Origin: Bordetella parapertussis
GTDB taxonomy: Bacteria > Pseudomonadota > Gammaproteobacteria > Burkholderiales > Burkholderiaceae_B
Assembly: GCA_945882005.1 (NCBI GenBank)
Contig: CAMCWG010000037.1
Span: forward strand, 1 to 14,563
DNA: 14,563 bases
Direction of reading: 5' to 3'
Made by a program: the position numbers and the translations under genes. Position 1 is the stretch's first letter, and each line of letters begins with the position of its first letter. Of the stretch, positions 7,063 to 14,324 are shown piece after piece. Below the pieces are notes generated by a model that made no database searches, was not told where the DNA came from, and saw only the letters and a program-made list of their open reading frames with translations.

Positions 7063-8703
7063 ATGATGACTGTCGATCAGTTTGAAACACGTTTGACGAC
7101 CCAGCTTAGAGATCGCTACATCAAGAGTGGTGCGTGGAAAGATGTAACGTTTTATAGCTGCCTTGAGCGCCGTGCGGCGGAGCATCCGGATCGAGTTGTG
7201 TTTGTCGATGAAAGGCGAGGCCTGACGTATAAGGAATTAAAAGAGCAGGTTGATCGTTGTGCTGCTTTTTTTAAAAGTTTGGGAATTAGTGAAGGTGATG
7301 TTGTCACCATGCAGTTTCCAAACCGAGTTGAATTTCCAATCGTCTTTTTTTCACTGGAATTAATTGGGGCGATAGCAAACAAAATAAGTCCAGACTTTCG
7401 ACGTCGAGAGGTAGAGTACATACTTAGATTTTCGAATAGCAAGGCATTTGTTTGTGCATCGTCATTCAAGGGGTTTGACTACGCAGCAATGATTCATGAG
7501 TTGCGTGCAGATCTACCGTTACTTAAGACTGTAGTTGTGTCTGGCGATACAACGATCCCGAATGTTCATTCACTGGAGGAGGGACTCCGTAGTCATGAGC
7601 CCATCGCGCATTCTGAGCGCGTGACGATGGATCCAGATGCAGTTATGCGGATGGCGTTCACCTCCGGTACCACTGGGGATCCTAAAGGGGTGATGCATAG
7701 CTTCAACACTACTTTGTACGCGATTGAAGTTATCAATAGTGAAATGGGCGTGACTTCCGACGAGGTAATCCTTGTCTGGTTACCGGTTGGGCTCAATTGG
7801 GGCTACATCAGCTTGTTGCAGACCGTTATGGCGGGATGTCGTGCGGTACTAATGGAACGTTTCGATGCGGAACGCGCGCTTCAGTTGATAGAGAAACATC
7901 GCGTCACGTTCATTCCAACTGCACCCGCATCGCTACTTGCCATCTTGAATGTTCCCCAGTTCCAAAAATATGATTGCAGCTCTTTACGCGTGGTTGTAAC
8001 GGGCGGTGCCTCCGCGGCAATTGAAACGATAAAAGCCTACCAGCAAAATATGAAAGGCCACTTACTTGAGCTTTATGGGATGCTCGAGACAGGATTTCAC
8101 ACATTTACGCGTTTTGAAGATGATCCTCAAAAGGTGAATGGGACCATCGGACGAGTTGTTGGTCAAATGGAGTTGAGGATTATCGATGAGGATGGAAAGG
8201 ATGTGCCATATGGATCGGAGGGCGAAATAGCTGCCTATGGACCTTCTGTTCATTTGGGCTATTTCAATAACCCCACTGCAAATAGTGAACTATTTACTGC
8301 AGATGACTGGTTTAGAACAGGAGATCTTGGGAAGTATGTCGATGACGTTGGCAACGTAATGATTGTCGGGCGAAGAAAAGAAATGATTAATCGCGGAGGG
8401 AAAAAATATTTTCCTCGTGAGATCGAAGAATTTCTTTATGGACATCCATCTGTCTTGCACGTGGCGATCGTTGGAGTTAACGATACGCGCCTAGGTGAAA
8501 AAAATTGCTTGTGTGTGGTCCTGAAGCCGGAACATTCGCTAACTCTGGATGACGTAATAAAGATGCTGAAAGGACAGGTAGCAGATTATAAATTGCCAGA
8601 AATGCTTGAGTTTTACGATGAGTTACCATTCACACCTACGGGAAAGATCCGTCGGCATGTGCTCACGGCGGACGTGATGGCCCGCATTAAATCCAGAGGC
8701 TAG
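7063..8703 (+). CDS. AMP-forming acyl-CoA ligase (cyclohexanecarboxylate-CoA ligase / AliA-like)
   Basis: This ANL-superfamily enzyme would activate a carboxylic acid with ATP to an acyl-adenylate and then to the CoA thioester. It has 546 residues from tandem ATGs at 7063 and 7066. AGGATGG (7055-7061) spaces better for 7066, so the first Met may not be used. Motifs in order are the P-loop FTSGTTGDPKGVMHSFNT (about 203-220), YGMLE (338-342), FRTGDLGKYVDD, the hinge region VGRRKEMINRGGKKYFP, and the C-terminal TPTGKIRRH with catalytic Lys528. The GVMHSFNT stretch resembles cyclohexanecarboxylate-CoA ligases. The adenine-binding YGxTE motif has Leu341 in place of Thr/Ser, which is unusual. It begins 12 bases after the SDR and is the last intact gene of the operon. 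The substrate class, a cyclic or short aliphatic acid, is an inference. Confidence 0.92.
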   Translation: MMTVDQFETRLTTQLRDRYIKSGAWKDVTFYSCLERRAAEHPDRVVFVDERRGLTYKELKEQVDRCAAFFKSLGISEGDVVTMQFPNRVEFPIVFFSLELIGAIANKISPDFRRREVEYILRFSNSKAFVCASSFKGFDYAAMIHELRADLPLLKTVVVSGDTTIPNVHSLEEGLRSHEPIAHSERVTMDPDAVMRMAFTSGTTGDPKGVMHSFNTTLYAIEVINSEMGVTSDEVILVWLPVGLNWGYISLLQTVMAGCRAVLMERFDAERALQLIEKHRVTFIPTAPASLLAILNVPQFQKYDCSSLRVVVTGGASAAIETIKAYQQNMKGHLLELYGMLETGFHTFTRFEDDPQKVNGTIGRVVGQMELRIIDEDGKDVPYGSEGEIAAYGPSVHLGYFNNPTANSELFTADDWFRTGDLGKYVDDVGNVMIVGRRKEMINRGGKKYFPREIEEFLYGHPSVLHVAIVGVNDTRLGEKNCLCVVLKPEHSLTLDDVIKMLKGQVADYKLPEMLEFYDELPFTPTGKIRRHVLTADVMARIKSRG

Positions 8704-8704
8704 A

Positions 8705-8824
8705 ATGATTATTGTATTAGTTCAGCAGGCGTGGGATAGTTTCTTCCGTGAAGCCCCACGGCCGACAGAAGACTTTATGCCTGGGCGTGCTCCACAAGAG
8801 CAGCCGATGCGTGAGCATTTTTAG
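8705..8824 (+). pseudogene. vapB: C-terminal remnant of a VapB-type antitoxin
   Basis: This 39-codon frame starts at an ATG one base after the ligase stop and reads MIIVLVQQAWDSFFREAP followed by RPTEDFMPGRAPQEQPMREHF. The pattern WDSFF ... DFM ... R ... Q ... REHF is the toxin-binding tail of VapB antitoxins, which typically end in WDSWF ... DFMxxREQPxxQEREGF. Full-length VapB has about 75-80 residues with an N-terminal AbrB/SpoVT DNA-binding domain. Here that domain is absent: the frame upstream of the ATG runs inside the ligase gene and hits a stop at 8675-8677. No VapC toxin follows, because the oppositely oriented kinase gene ends two bases later, at 8827. I read this as a decayed toxin-antitoxin scar. 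It might still be translated through coupling to the ligase and could in principle neutralise a VapC elsewhere. The family match is from memory, without a search. Confidence 0.7.
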
Positions 8825-8826
8825 TG

Positions 8827-10227
8827 TTAGTTGTTTGTTAGCCCGCCCGGCAACAGACTCACAACGCGTAACCCGTTCGGTACATTGGCCTCAAAAGAAA
8901 GCGTCCCGTCGTAAAGCATCACTAAGTCGCGCACAATACTAAGCCCGAGTCCGCTTCCAGGCACGGTCTCATCAGCGCGCTGCCCGCGACTAGGCGGGTG
9001 CGTTGAATTCGTCAGTGACTCAGACCCAGGCCCATCGTCTTCGACCACGATGCGCAGCCTTCCATTTGAAAGCGTCGCCTGCACCACAACAGAGCGCACG
9101 GCCCATTTAAAAGCGTTGTCTAGAAGGTTGCCCACGATTTCTTGCAAATCTTGTTCTTCACCCGCGAAGTACAGTTCATCTGAGATTGAACCGACCTTCA
9201 CGTGAATCGATTTTTCAGCATGGACCTTCTCCATAACGCGTGCGAGCTGCTCGAGCGTTACTTTGACCAAAGTGCGGCTATGCGGAACACCTGCGTTTGC
9301 GGCGATACGCGCGCGCTTCAGTCTCCATTGCACTTGTTGCTGCAATTGTTGCAATTGCTCCTCAAGTGAGGCCACGAGAGCCGCGTCATGGCCGCTACGT
9401 GTTTTCTCAGCATGCAGCGCGTTGATCATGACTGAGATAGGCGTCTTAATAGAGTGCGCCAAATCACCTGCCTGATTACGTGCACGTTCGATGATTTTTC
9501 CATTCGCGTCGATGACTGCATTGAAGTCCTCGATAAGCGGCTTCAGTTCGGTAGGGTAGGTGCCCGTAATGCGTGCGCCAGGGCTTTCGCGAAGTCTCTT
9601 TACAGATTTCTGTAGTTGTCTTAATGGTTGGAGTCCAAAGCCGACCTGTGCTGCGGCGGCGATAACGAGACTCACAAAAAGGATTCCAACAAACAGCGCA
9701 AGTGAATGTTGCCAGGTTTGGATCGCACGTGACAACTCTTTCGTTTCAGAGCCCGCGATCACTCTTAGTTGTTTGTTTGAAGCGTCGGGGAGGGTGAGGT
9801 TCTGTTCGGCGACCAAGAGGCGTTGTGCGGCTGGCCCGAGGGCGGGATGAAAATGAATTTCACCGTTTTTGAACGAATCATTGGCGACATCGAGCTTTGT
9901 ATCCCATAAGGAGCGGGATTTCAGGAGAGTCACTCCGCGCGTGTCGTTAATTTGCCAATAGAGCCCTGACTCGGGACGTGAGAAGCGAGGATCTAGCCCC
10001 GTCGCACGGATCGTGGGGTTCTCTTGTGCGTCGAGCTCAAGGGAAGCAACGATTTGGTACAGATAGGATTGCAATTGTTGCTCGAACTGTCGCGTCGCTT
10101 GCTCTTTAAAGAGCCCATCTAACGCAAAGGTCGTAAGCCCCAGTGCGATCGCAATCCACAAGGCTGTGCCACCAAACAGACGCAGCATGAGCGAGCTACG
10201 CCAGCCGGGGAAGATATGCTTGGGCAT
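8827..10227 (-). CDS. Two-component sensor histidine kinase, PhoQ/QseC-like
   Basis: This 466-residue inner-membrane kinase is the likely partner of the response regulator encoded two bases upstream. Transmembrane segment 1 is at about residues 14-36, a periplasmic sensor domain spans about 40-172, and transmembrane segment 2 is at about 174-197. A HAMP-like linker follows. The H-box is DLAHSIKTPISVM with phospho-accepting His258, a form close to PhoQ. The ATPase domain has N-box EIVGNLLDNAFKWA (363-376), G1 VEDDGPG (395-401) and G2 GSGLGLSIVRD (424-434). Between H-box and N-box is a Gln-rich coiled stretch (LEEQLQQLQQQVQWRL), as expected for the dimerisation helix. The periplasmic domain has no motif I recognise, so the signal is unknown. 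The gene is convergent with the VapB remnant and shares no terminator that I can see. Confidence 0.93.
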   Translation of the reverse strand: MPKHIFPGWRSSLMLRLFGGTALWIAIALGLTTFALDGLFKEQATRQFEQQLQSYLYQIVASLELDAQENPTIRATGLDPRFSRPESGLYWQINDTRGVTLLKSRSLWDTKLDVANDSFKNGEIHFHPALGPAAQRLLVAEQNLTLPDASNKQLRVIAGSETKELSRAIQTWQHSLALFVGILFVSLVIAAAAQVGFGLQPLRQLQKSVKRLRESPGARITGTYPTELKPLIEDFNAVIDANGKIIERARNQAGDLAHSIKTPISVMINALHAEKTRSGHDAALVASLEEQLQQLQQQVQWRLKRARIAANAGVPHSRTLVKVTLEQLARVMEKVHAEKSIHVKVGSISDELYFAGEEQDLQEIVGNLLDNAFKWAVRSVVVQATLSNGRLRIVVEDDGPGSESLTNSTHPPSRGQRADETVPGSGLGLSIVRDLVMLYDGTLSFEANVPNGLRVVSLLPGGLTNN

Positions 10228-10229
10228 GG

Positions 10230-10895
10230 TCAGCAGTCTGCCTTGCTCATTCGGTAGCCCATTCCGCGAATAGTCTGTATCAAACCATCCGGCAGCTTCT
10301 TACGCAACCGACCAATCATGACCTCAATCGTGTTTGAGTCCCGATCAAAATCTTGCGCATAAATATGTTCTGTCAGATCCGTCCGAGAGACGACCTCGTC
10401 GAGATGGTGCATCAGGTATGACAGGATTTTGAACTCATGACTGGTTAAGGCGATCACTTCATTTTCACAAGACACACGACCCGTGCGCGTATCAAGTTCA
10501 AGCTCGCCACAACGTAGCGTCGCATCTGCCATACCGCTCGCTCGGCGGATGAGTGCGCGCACACGCGCAAGCAACTCTTGCATGTGAAAGGGCTTGGTCA
10601 CGTAATCATCCGCACCGGCATCAATACCCGAGACCTTGTCGTACCAGTCGTCGCGTGCGGTCAGGATAAGGACAGGCATCGTGCGTTGGTCAGCTCGCCA
10701 CTTACGCAAGACCGATATCCCGTCCATGAGCGGCAGGCCCACATCCAAAATCACCGCATCGTATGTTTGTTCCTGACCCAGGTATAGGGCCTCCCGACCA
10801 TCAGAGGCGACGTCGACGGTGTAACCACTTGCCGAAAGGGCATCTGCGAGTTGGCGCTGTAATGTCAACTCGTCTTCCACGACCAATAGACGCAT
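10230..10895 (-). CDS. OmpR/PhoB-family response regulator
   Basis: This is a 221-residue DNA-binding regulator. The receiver domain has the acidic pocket VVEDE (5-9), phospho-accepting Asp51 in VILDVGLPLMDG, Thr79 (ILTARDD) and Lys101 (VTKPF). The C-terminal winged helix begins at about residue 128 and contains LTSHEFKIL, the recognition region RDSNTIEVMIGRLRKKL and the wing end IRGMGYRM. This is the PhoP/PmrA/QseB style of regulator. It lies three bases after the PepSY gene, with AAGGAG nine bases before its ATG. It overlaps nothing on the kinase side, leaving a two-base gap. Regulators of this type bind tandem half-sites with 11-bp periodicity, and such repeats lie in front of this operon at 11272-11293, so autoregulation is likely. 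Confidence 0.95.
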   Translation of the reverse strand: MRLLVVEDELTLQRQLADALSASGYTVDVASDGREALYLGQEQTYDAVILDVGLPLMDGISVLRKWRADQRTMPVLILTARDDWYDKVSGIDAGADDYVTKPFHMQELLARVRALIRRASGMADATLRCGELELDTRTGRVSCENEVIALTSHEFKILSYLMHHLDEVVSRTDLTEHIYAQDFDRDSNTIEVMIGRLRKKLPDGLIQTIRGMGYRMSKADC

Positions 10896-10898
10896 CGC

Positions 10899-11228
10899 CT
10901 AGCGCTCCTTATCTGACAGGACGGTACCTGTTTTGGCATCCACTTTTAATTTTTGCAAACGACCGCCTGTTTTTAGGATTTTAAGCTCATAGATCCAAAC
11001 CCCTTTTTTTTGCTCAAGCTCCACCTCGAGTACCTGTCCGGGGTTGGAAGACTCAAGACGCTCAAGAATGACGCGCAAGGCCAAAATCTCGCCTGATTCG
11101 ACGGCTCGTGTGGCGCGTTGATGATCTCCAGAACCGGCAGTTGCAGGCGATAAAGTGCCAATGCCAGTAAGACAAATTACGCCGATCGCGAGCGCCTTGT
11201 TCAAAGCGTGTGTTTTGGTGATGTTCAT
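10899..11228 (-). CDS. Small periplasmic PepSY-domain protein
   Basis: This is a 109-residue exported protein. The frame is open up to 11384, but I choose the ATG at 11228. It follows AAGGA with a nine-base spacer and opens a clean signal peptide: MNITKTHALNK, a hydrophobic core, then SPATA with cleavage near residue 31. The mature part, EILALRVILERLESSNPGQVLEVELEQ and then WIYELKILKTGGRLQKLKVDAKTGTVL, is a single PepSY domain (beta-strand repeat ending in DAKTG). PepSY proteins of this size are often encoded next to two-component systems and are thought to modulate the sensor or peptidases at the cell surface. That role is inferred from context. It is the first gene of the PepSY-regulator-kinase operon and is transcribed divergently from the cytochrome operon. 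Confidence 0.88.
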   Translation of the reverse strand: MNITKTHALNKALAIGVICLTGIGTLSPATAGSGDHQRATRAVESGEILALRVILERLESSNPGQVLEVELEQKKGVWIYELKILKTGGRLQKLKVDAKTGTVLSDKER

Positions 11229-11243
11229 GTTTGATATTCCTTG

Positions 11244-11293
11244 CAGATCACACCTCAATTGTGCCTTGTCAAAGATGAACGGAAGATGAACGA
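11244..11293 (-). promoter_or_regulatory. Candidate response-regulator binding site and promoter of the PepSY/two-component operon
   Basis: Two tandem copies of AAGATGAACG(G/A) lie at 11272-11282 and 11283-11293. On the minus strand this reads TTCAT-N6-TTCAT, an 11-bp period like the direct repeats bound by PhoP/PmrA-type dimers. A perfect -35 hexamer TTGACA (11272-11267, minus) overlaps the proximal repeat by one base. With a 17-base spacer the -10 would be GATCTG (11249-11244), a poor match, which suggests dependence on an activator. The same region faces the cytochrome operon, so the site could act on both sides. The repeats are read directly. The regulator assignment is inference. Confidence 0.5.
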
Positions 11294-11363
11294 ACGGTTC
11301 AGGAAACGTACACCCTTGAAGATGCATGATGACGCCATAGATTAATGATTCAGGAGCTAATTC

Positions 11364-11768
11364 ATGTTCAAGCGCGTCACCCAAACCTTATTGTGTGTCA
11401 TTCTAGGCGCGAGCGCCTTCGCCGTTCAGGCCGGTGATACAACGCCAGCTGCTCAGCTACAGCGCTTTGAAGCGGCGGCCGGTCGCATAGGTCAAGCGGA
11501 TGCAGGCCGTCTGTTTTTTACGTCGACACACGGCTCGAAGTGGACATGTGCGTCTTGCCATGGCGAGGCACCGACTAAAGTTGCAAAGCATGCGAGCACG
11601 GGTAAGCCGATTGATCCCTTGGCGCCCAGTGCGAATCCCGCTGCGCTAACCGACTCGGCGCGGGTGGACAAGTGGTTTCGTCGCAACTGCAAGGATGTCT
11701 TGTCGCGTGAATGCACGCCTGCCGAAAAATCTGACGTTATCGCGTTTTTGTTGTCGCCCAAGCCATGA
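11364..11768 (+). CDS. shp: SHP-type (sphaeroides heme protein) monoheme cytochrome c
   Basis: This periplasmic c-type cytochrome has 134 residues. AGGAG (11352-11356) lies seven bases before the ATG. The signal peptide ends AVQA with cleavage before Gly24. There is one heme site, CASCH (62-66). The C-terminal part, KWFRRNCKDVLSRECTPAEKSDVIAFL (103-129, seen in pieces), contains two Cys (109, 117) likely to form a disulfide and Asn108, the candidate sixth heme ligand. An Asn ligand and a disulfide loop are hallmarks of SHP (DUF1924), a cytochrome that can bind oxygen and other small ligands. The following genes encode DHC and a membrane cytochrome b, the known companions of SHP, which supports the call. 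It is first in its operon and divergent from the two-component operon. Confidence 0.85.
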   Translation: MFKRVTQTLLCVILGASAFAVQAGDTTPAAQLQRFEAAAGRIGQADAGRLFFTSTHGSKWTCASCHGEAPTKVAKHASTGKPIDPLAPSANPAALTDSARVDKWFRRNCKDVLSRECTPAEKSDVIAFLLSPKP

Positions 11769-12244
11769 AGCGCGCGATCAATAGCCTTGGGCTGGTAATG
11801 CTGCTGGCGGCCTCTGTGGGCGGAACAGTGGTGAAAGCGGCGGGATCTAAAGATCTTTTGCCGGCCATGCTGTCCGAGAAGTATCGGACCGAATGCGCCT
11901 CTTGCCATCTAGCGTATCCGCCTGCTCTGTTGCCGCTCGCCTCATGGCGCAGGCTCTTGGGTCACTTGGATAATCATTACGGAGTCGATGCATCGCTCGA
12001 GCCGGCAGAAGTCTTAGAAATCTCGAAGTGGCTCGAGCCCTTGGCAGGCTCCTACAAGAAAGTCCGCGAAGAGCCTGCAGAGGATCGCATCACCAAGGCC
12101 GCATGGTTCGTGCGTGAACATCGCAAGATTGATGCAGAGGTTTGGCTGCGACCGAGCGTAAAGAGTGCCGCTAACTGTGCGGCCTGTCACACCACTGCCG
12201 AGCAAGGCAATTACAACGATAAGTTTGTGAGGATACCTAAATGA
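11765..12244 (+). CDS. dhc: Diheme cytochrome c (DHC)
   Basis: This periplasmic electron carrier is thought to reduce SHP. It has 159 residues, with an N-terminal signal peptide (MKRAINSLGLVMLLAASVGG, cleavage near residue 26) and two heme sites, CASCH (44-48) and CAACH (138-142), far apart as in DHC proteins. SWRRLLGHLDNHYG (60-73) is a characteristic stretch of this family, with His residues that may serve as the second heme ligands. The ATG overlaps the shp stop (ATGA), and no good ribosome binding site is visible, so translation is probably coupled. The stop overlaps the cytochrome b start in the same way. The sequence shows the heme sites. The electron-transfer role follows from characterised DHC/SHP pairs. 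Confidence 0.88.
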   Translation: MKRAINSLGLVMLLAASVGGTVVKAAGSKDLLPAMLSEKYRTECASCHLAYPPALLPLASWRRLLGHLDNHYGVDASLEPAEVLEISKWLEPLAGSYKKVREEPAEDRITKAAWFVREHRKIDAEVWLRPSVKSAANCAACHTTAEQGNYNDKFVRIPK

Positions 12245-12906
12245 GCATGACCTTGAATCCATCAAGTATTAAAGTTGCGGCAACTGGCACGACAAGACGA
12301 GTAAATGATCTCGCAACGAGAACGTTCCACTGGTTGTTTGCCTATTCTTTTCTGGGAGCCTATATCACGGCGGATTTCGAGCATCTGCGTGGTGTGCACG
12401 TTGCCCTGGGTTACACCATGCTAGGACTGCTTGGCTTTAGGATTGTCTGGGGTTTGGTCGGTCCTAAGCATGTGCGGTTCAAATTACTGTTTGGTAAGTT
12501 GTCTGGATTGCGCGGCTGGCTTCGCGATGTGAAGCAGGCCAGTAGCATCCAGACCATTCCCTGGAAGCAAGGTCAGAACTTACTCATGGCGGTCGTCGTA
12601 GCGGGCCTGTTGGTGCTTGTTTTGCCCTTAGTGGGTTCTGGTTACCTGGTGAATAACGACTTGGGTGGCAAGTTCATCGAAAGCGCCCATGAGTTCTTCG
12701 GCGAGCTATATCTTTGGATCGTTGTGGGTCACGTGGGTCTGATTGCATTGATTAGTCTTTTGCGGCTGCGCAACATGGCTGCTCCTATGCTCACAGGAAG
12801 GGTCCTAGGCCCCGGACCAGATCTCGTTAAAGCAGATCAACCTCTCTGGGCTGCAATGCTTGTGTTGGGCTGTAGCGCCTGGTGGGTGTGGTCACTTTTT
12901 CGGTAG
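12241..12906 (+). CDS. Cytochrome b561-type membrane protein (SHP/DHC partner)
   Basis: This 221-residue integral membrane cytochrome has four main transmembrane helices at about 30-44, 51-74, 112-134 and 152-176. A fifth hydrophobic segment lies at the C-terminus (202-219). Four His in the expected helices, His30 (TFHW), His53 (RGVHVALGY), His150 (ESAHEFFGE) and His164 (VVGHVGL), can bind two b-type hemes, as in the b561/Ni-Fe hydrogenase cytochrome b family. The ATG overlaps the dhc stop (ATGA), with GAGG at 12229-12232 eight bases before it. By context it would take electrons from the quinone pool and pass them to periplasmic DHC and then SHP. It is the last gene before a strong terminator. 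Confidence 0.9.
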   Translation: MSMTLNPSSIKVAATGTTRRVNDLATRTFHWLFAYSFLGAYITADFEHLRGVHVALGYTMLGLLGFRIVWGLVGPKHVRFKLLFGKLSGLRGWLRDVKQASSIQTIPWKQGQNLLMAVVVAGLLVLVLPLVGSGYLVNNDLGGKFIESAHEFFGELYLWIVVGHVGLIALISLLRLRNMAAPMLTGRVLGPGPDLVKADQPLWAAMLVLGCSAWWVWSLFR

Positions 12907-12966
12907 TCCGTATGGGTCAACTGGGTCGTCAGACTCAGCGGCAATTCCATCTGGTGGTAATACTAA

Positions 12967-13005
12967 GGCCTGCCCCGTGTTTTTTAGACGGAGCAGGTCA
13001 TTTTT
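12967..13005 (+). terminator. Rho-independent terminator of the shp-dhc-cytochrome b operon
   Basis: GGCCTGCCCCGT (12967-12978) pairs with ACGGAGCAGGTC (12988-12999). Eleven of twelve positions pair, including one G-U, with one C-A mismatch, around a nine-base loop. The stem is followed by ATTTTT (13000-13005). It lies 60 bases after the cytochrome b stop. The 188 bases from 12907 to 13094 otherwise hold only the upstream region of the next gene. Confidence 0.85.
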
Positions 13006-13094
13006 GTGATTCAATTTTCCCTATCGTTTATTAAATCTCCTCTGTTGTGTCGCAGCACTGGAACTTGTTTTTTCCGTTTACGAAAGGGTCTTCG

Positions 13095-14306
13095 ATGAAT
13101 TTCTTGTTCACTGATGAAGAAGAGCAGCTACGTGCAACAGTTCGTACTTTTTTGTTAGAGCACTTTACAGAAGAAGTGCGGGCTGAAAACATGGCCGGTA
13201 AGCGAGGTGAGGGCTGGGGCCCAGCGATCCGCAAATTTTTTGACACAGTCAACGACAAGCGTTGGTTTGCCTGGAGTTGGCCAACCGAGTTCGGCGGTGG
13301 CGGTGGAAACCGGACTGCGCAGTTTGTGATTGAAGAAGAGTTTTACCGTTATACCGGCATCACGCTTGGTGGTGGTACCGGTGCGCCTGCGATTCTGTCC
13401 TTTGGTACTGAAGCACAAAAGAAAGAGTTTGTGCCGGGTGCGATCAAACGTGAAATTATTTTCTGTCAGGGTTATAGCGAACCAGGCTGCGGCACCGACC
13501 TGGCCGGTATTCGTTGCCGCGCAAAGCGGGTCGGTGATAAATACATCATTACTGGGCAAAAGATTTATACGACCAATGCGCAGAATGCGACGCACATCTT
13601 TTTGATGTGCCGCACGGACCCTGATTCGGTTAGACATCGTGGTCTGTCTATTTTGCTCGTACCCATGGGCATGCCAGGCATGACAGTACGCCCACTGTGG
13701 ACAGTGCAAAACGATCCGCCAGCACCGTTTGGGACGACTTACGGTGAAGAGCGCACCAACGAAGTGTTCTTTGACGATGTCGAGGTGCCTGCCTCGTGCC
13801 TGCTCGGTGAAGAGGGCGGCGGCTGGGAAGTTGCCCGTCGCGGCTTGAACTTGGATCGCGTTGGTGCTTGGCGCTACTTGATCTCGGTGATGCGTGACGA
13901 AGACATTGTGAATTGGCTGCATGGCGACGGCGAATTACAAAACTCTTTGCGTGAAGATGCACAAGTACGCGACAAAGTGGCTGAGATGTGGACCGAAGCA
14001 GAAGTCTGTCGCCTGATGACGATGCGCAGCATCAGCATTGAGCAGCATGGTGGCAAGTTCACCTATGAAGGGTCTGCAGAGAAAGTATTCGCACCGGAGC
14101 ACAGTGTGCGCACGACCGAAGCCATTAGTCAGATCCTTGGGCCCTACGCACAGCTCATGCAAGGCTCGCCCGATGCGATTGAGAAGGGCGTCTTTGCACA
14201 CAACATCTTGGGTGCCTATCAGTCCACGATCAATCATGGCAGCGTGCAGGTGATGCGTGATCAAGTCGCCCGTATTGGCTTGGGCTTGCCCCGCGCAGCG
14301 AAATAA
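13095..14306 (+). CDS. Acyl-CoA dehydrogenase family protein (possible subunit of a heteromeric enzyme)
   Basis: This FAD flavoprotein would introduce an alpha-beta double bond into an acyl-CoA. It has 403 residues from the ATG at 13095, which follows AAAGGG (13083-13088) with a six-base spacer. The frame is open to a GTG at 13047, which I reject because the ATG gives the usual N-terminus (FLFTDEEEQLRATVRTFL). The flavin and substrate region is CQGYSEPGCGTDLAGI (124-139), followed by YIITGQKIYTTNAQNATHIF and the loop FDDVEVPASCLLGEEGGGWE. The C-terminus ends GLGLPRA, as in FadE-type enzymes. Where medium-chain enzymes have the catalytic Glu-Gly-Thr, this protein has His381-Gly-Ser. That may mean the base lies elsewhere or in a partner subunit. 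A second dehydrogenase gene follows 18 bases later, the arrangement of heterotetrameric acyl-CoA dehydrogenases. The substrate is unknown. Confidence 0.92.
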   Translation: MNFLFTDEEEQLRATVRTFLLEHFTEEVRAENMAGKRGEGWGPAIRKFFDTVNDKRWFAWSWPTEFGGGGGNRTAQFVIEEEFYRYTGITLGGGTGAPAILSFGTEAQKKEFVPGAIKREIIFCQGYSEPGCGTDLAGIRCRAKRVGDKYIITGQKIYTTNAQNATHIFLMCRTDPDSVRHRGLSILLVPMGMPGMTVRPLWTVQNDPPAPFGTTYGEERTNEVFFDDVEVPASCLLGEEGGGWEVARRGLNLDRVGAWRYLISVMRDEDIVNWLHGDGELQNSLREDAQVRDKVAEMWTEAEVCRLMTMRSISIEQHGGKFTYEGSAEKVFAPEHSVRTTEAISQILGPYAQLMQGSPDAIEKGVFAHNILGAYQSTINHGSVQVMRDQVARIGLGLPRAAK

Positions 14307-14324
14307 AGAACAGGTGAATCGATA

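Noticed and set aside
8730..8761. Possible hairpin terminator (CGTGGG / CCCACG) after the ligase gene
   Set aside because: The loop is 19 bases and no T-run follows. It also lies inside the VapB-like frame.
8748..8942. 64-codon plus-strand frame overlapping the kinase 3' end
   Set aside because: It is in a different frame from the VapB-like tail, runs antisense into the kinase gene, and has no recognisable motif.
11229..11384. N-terminal extension of the PepSY protein to 11384
   Set aside because: It would bury the signal peptide and run across the repeat-containing intergenic region into shp.
12921..12938. Stem CTGGGT / ACTCAG just after cytochrome b
   Set aside because: It is only six pairs with a G-U and no T-tract. 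The strong terminator at 12967-13005 explains the region better.
13155..13922. 255-codon minus-strand frame
   Set aside because: It is antisense to the conserved acyl-CoA dehydrogenase gene, and its translation shows no recognisable domain.
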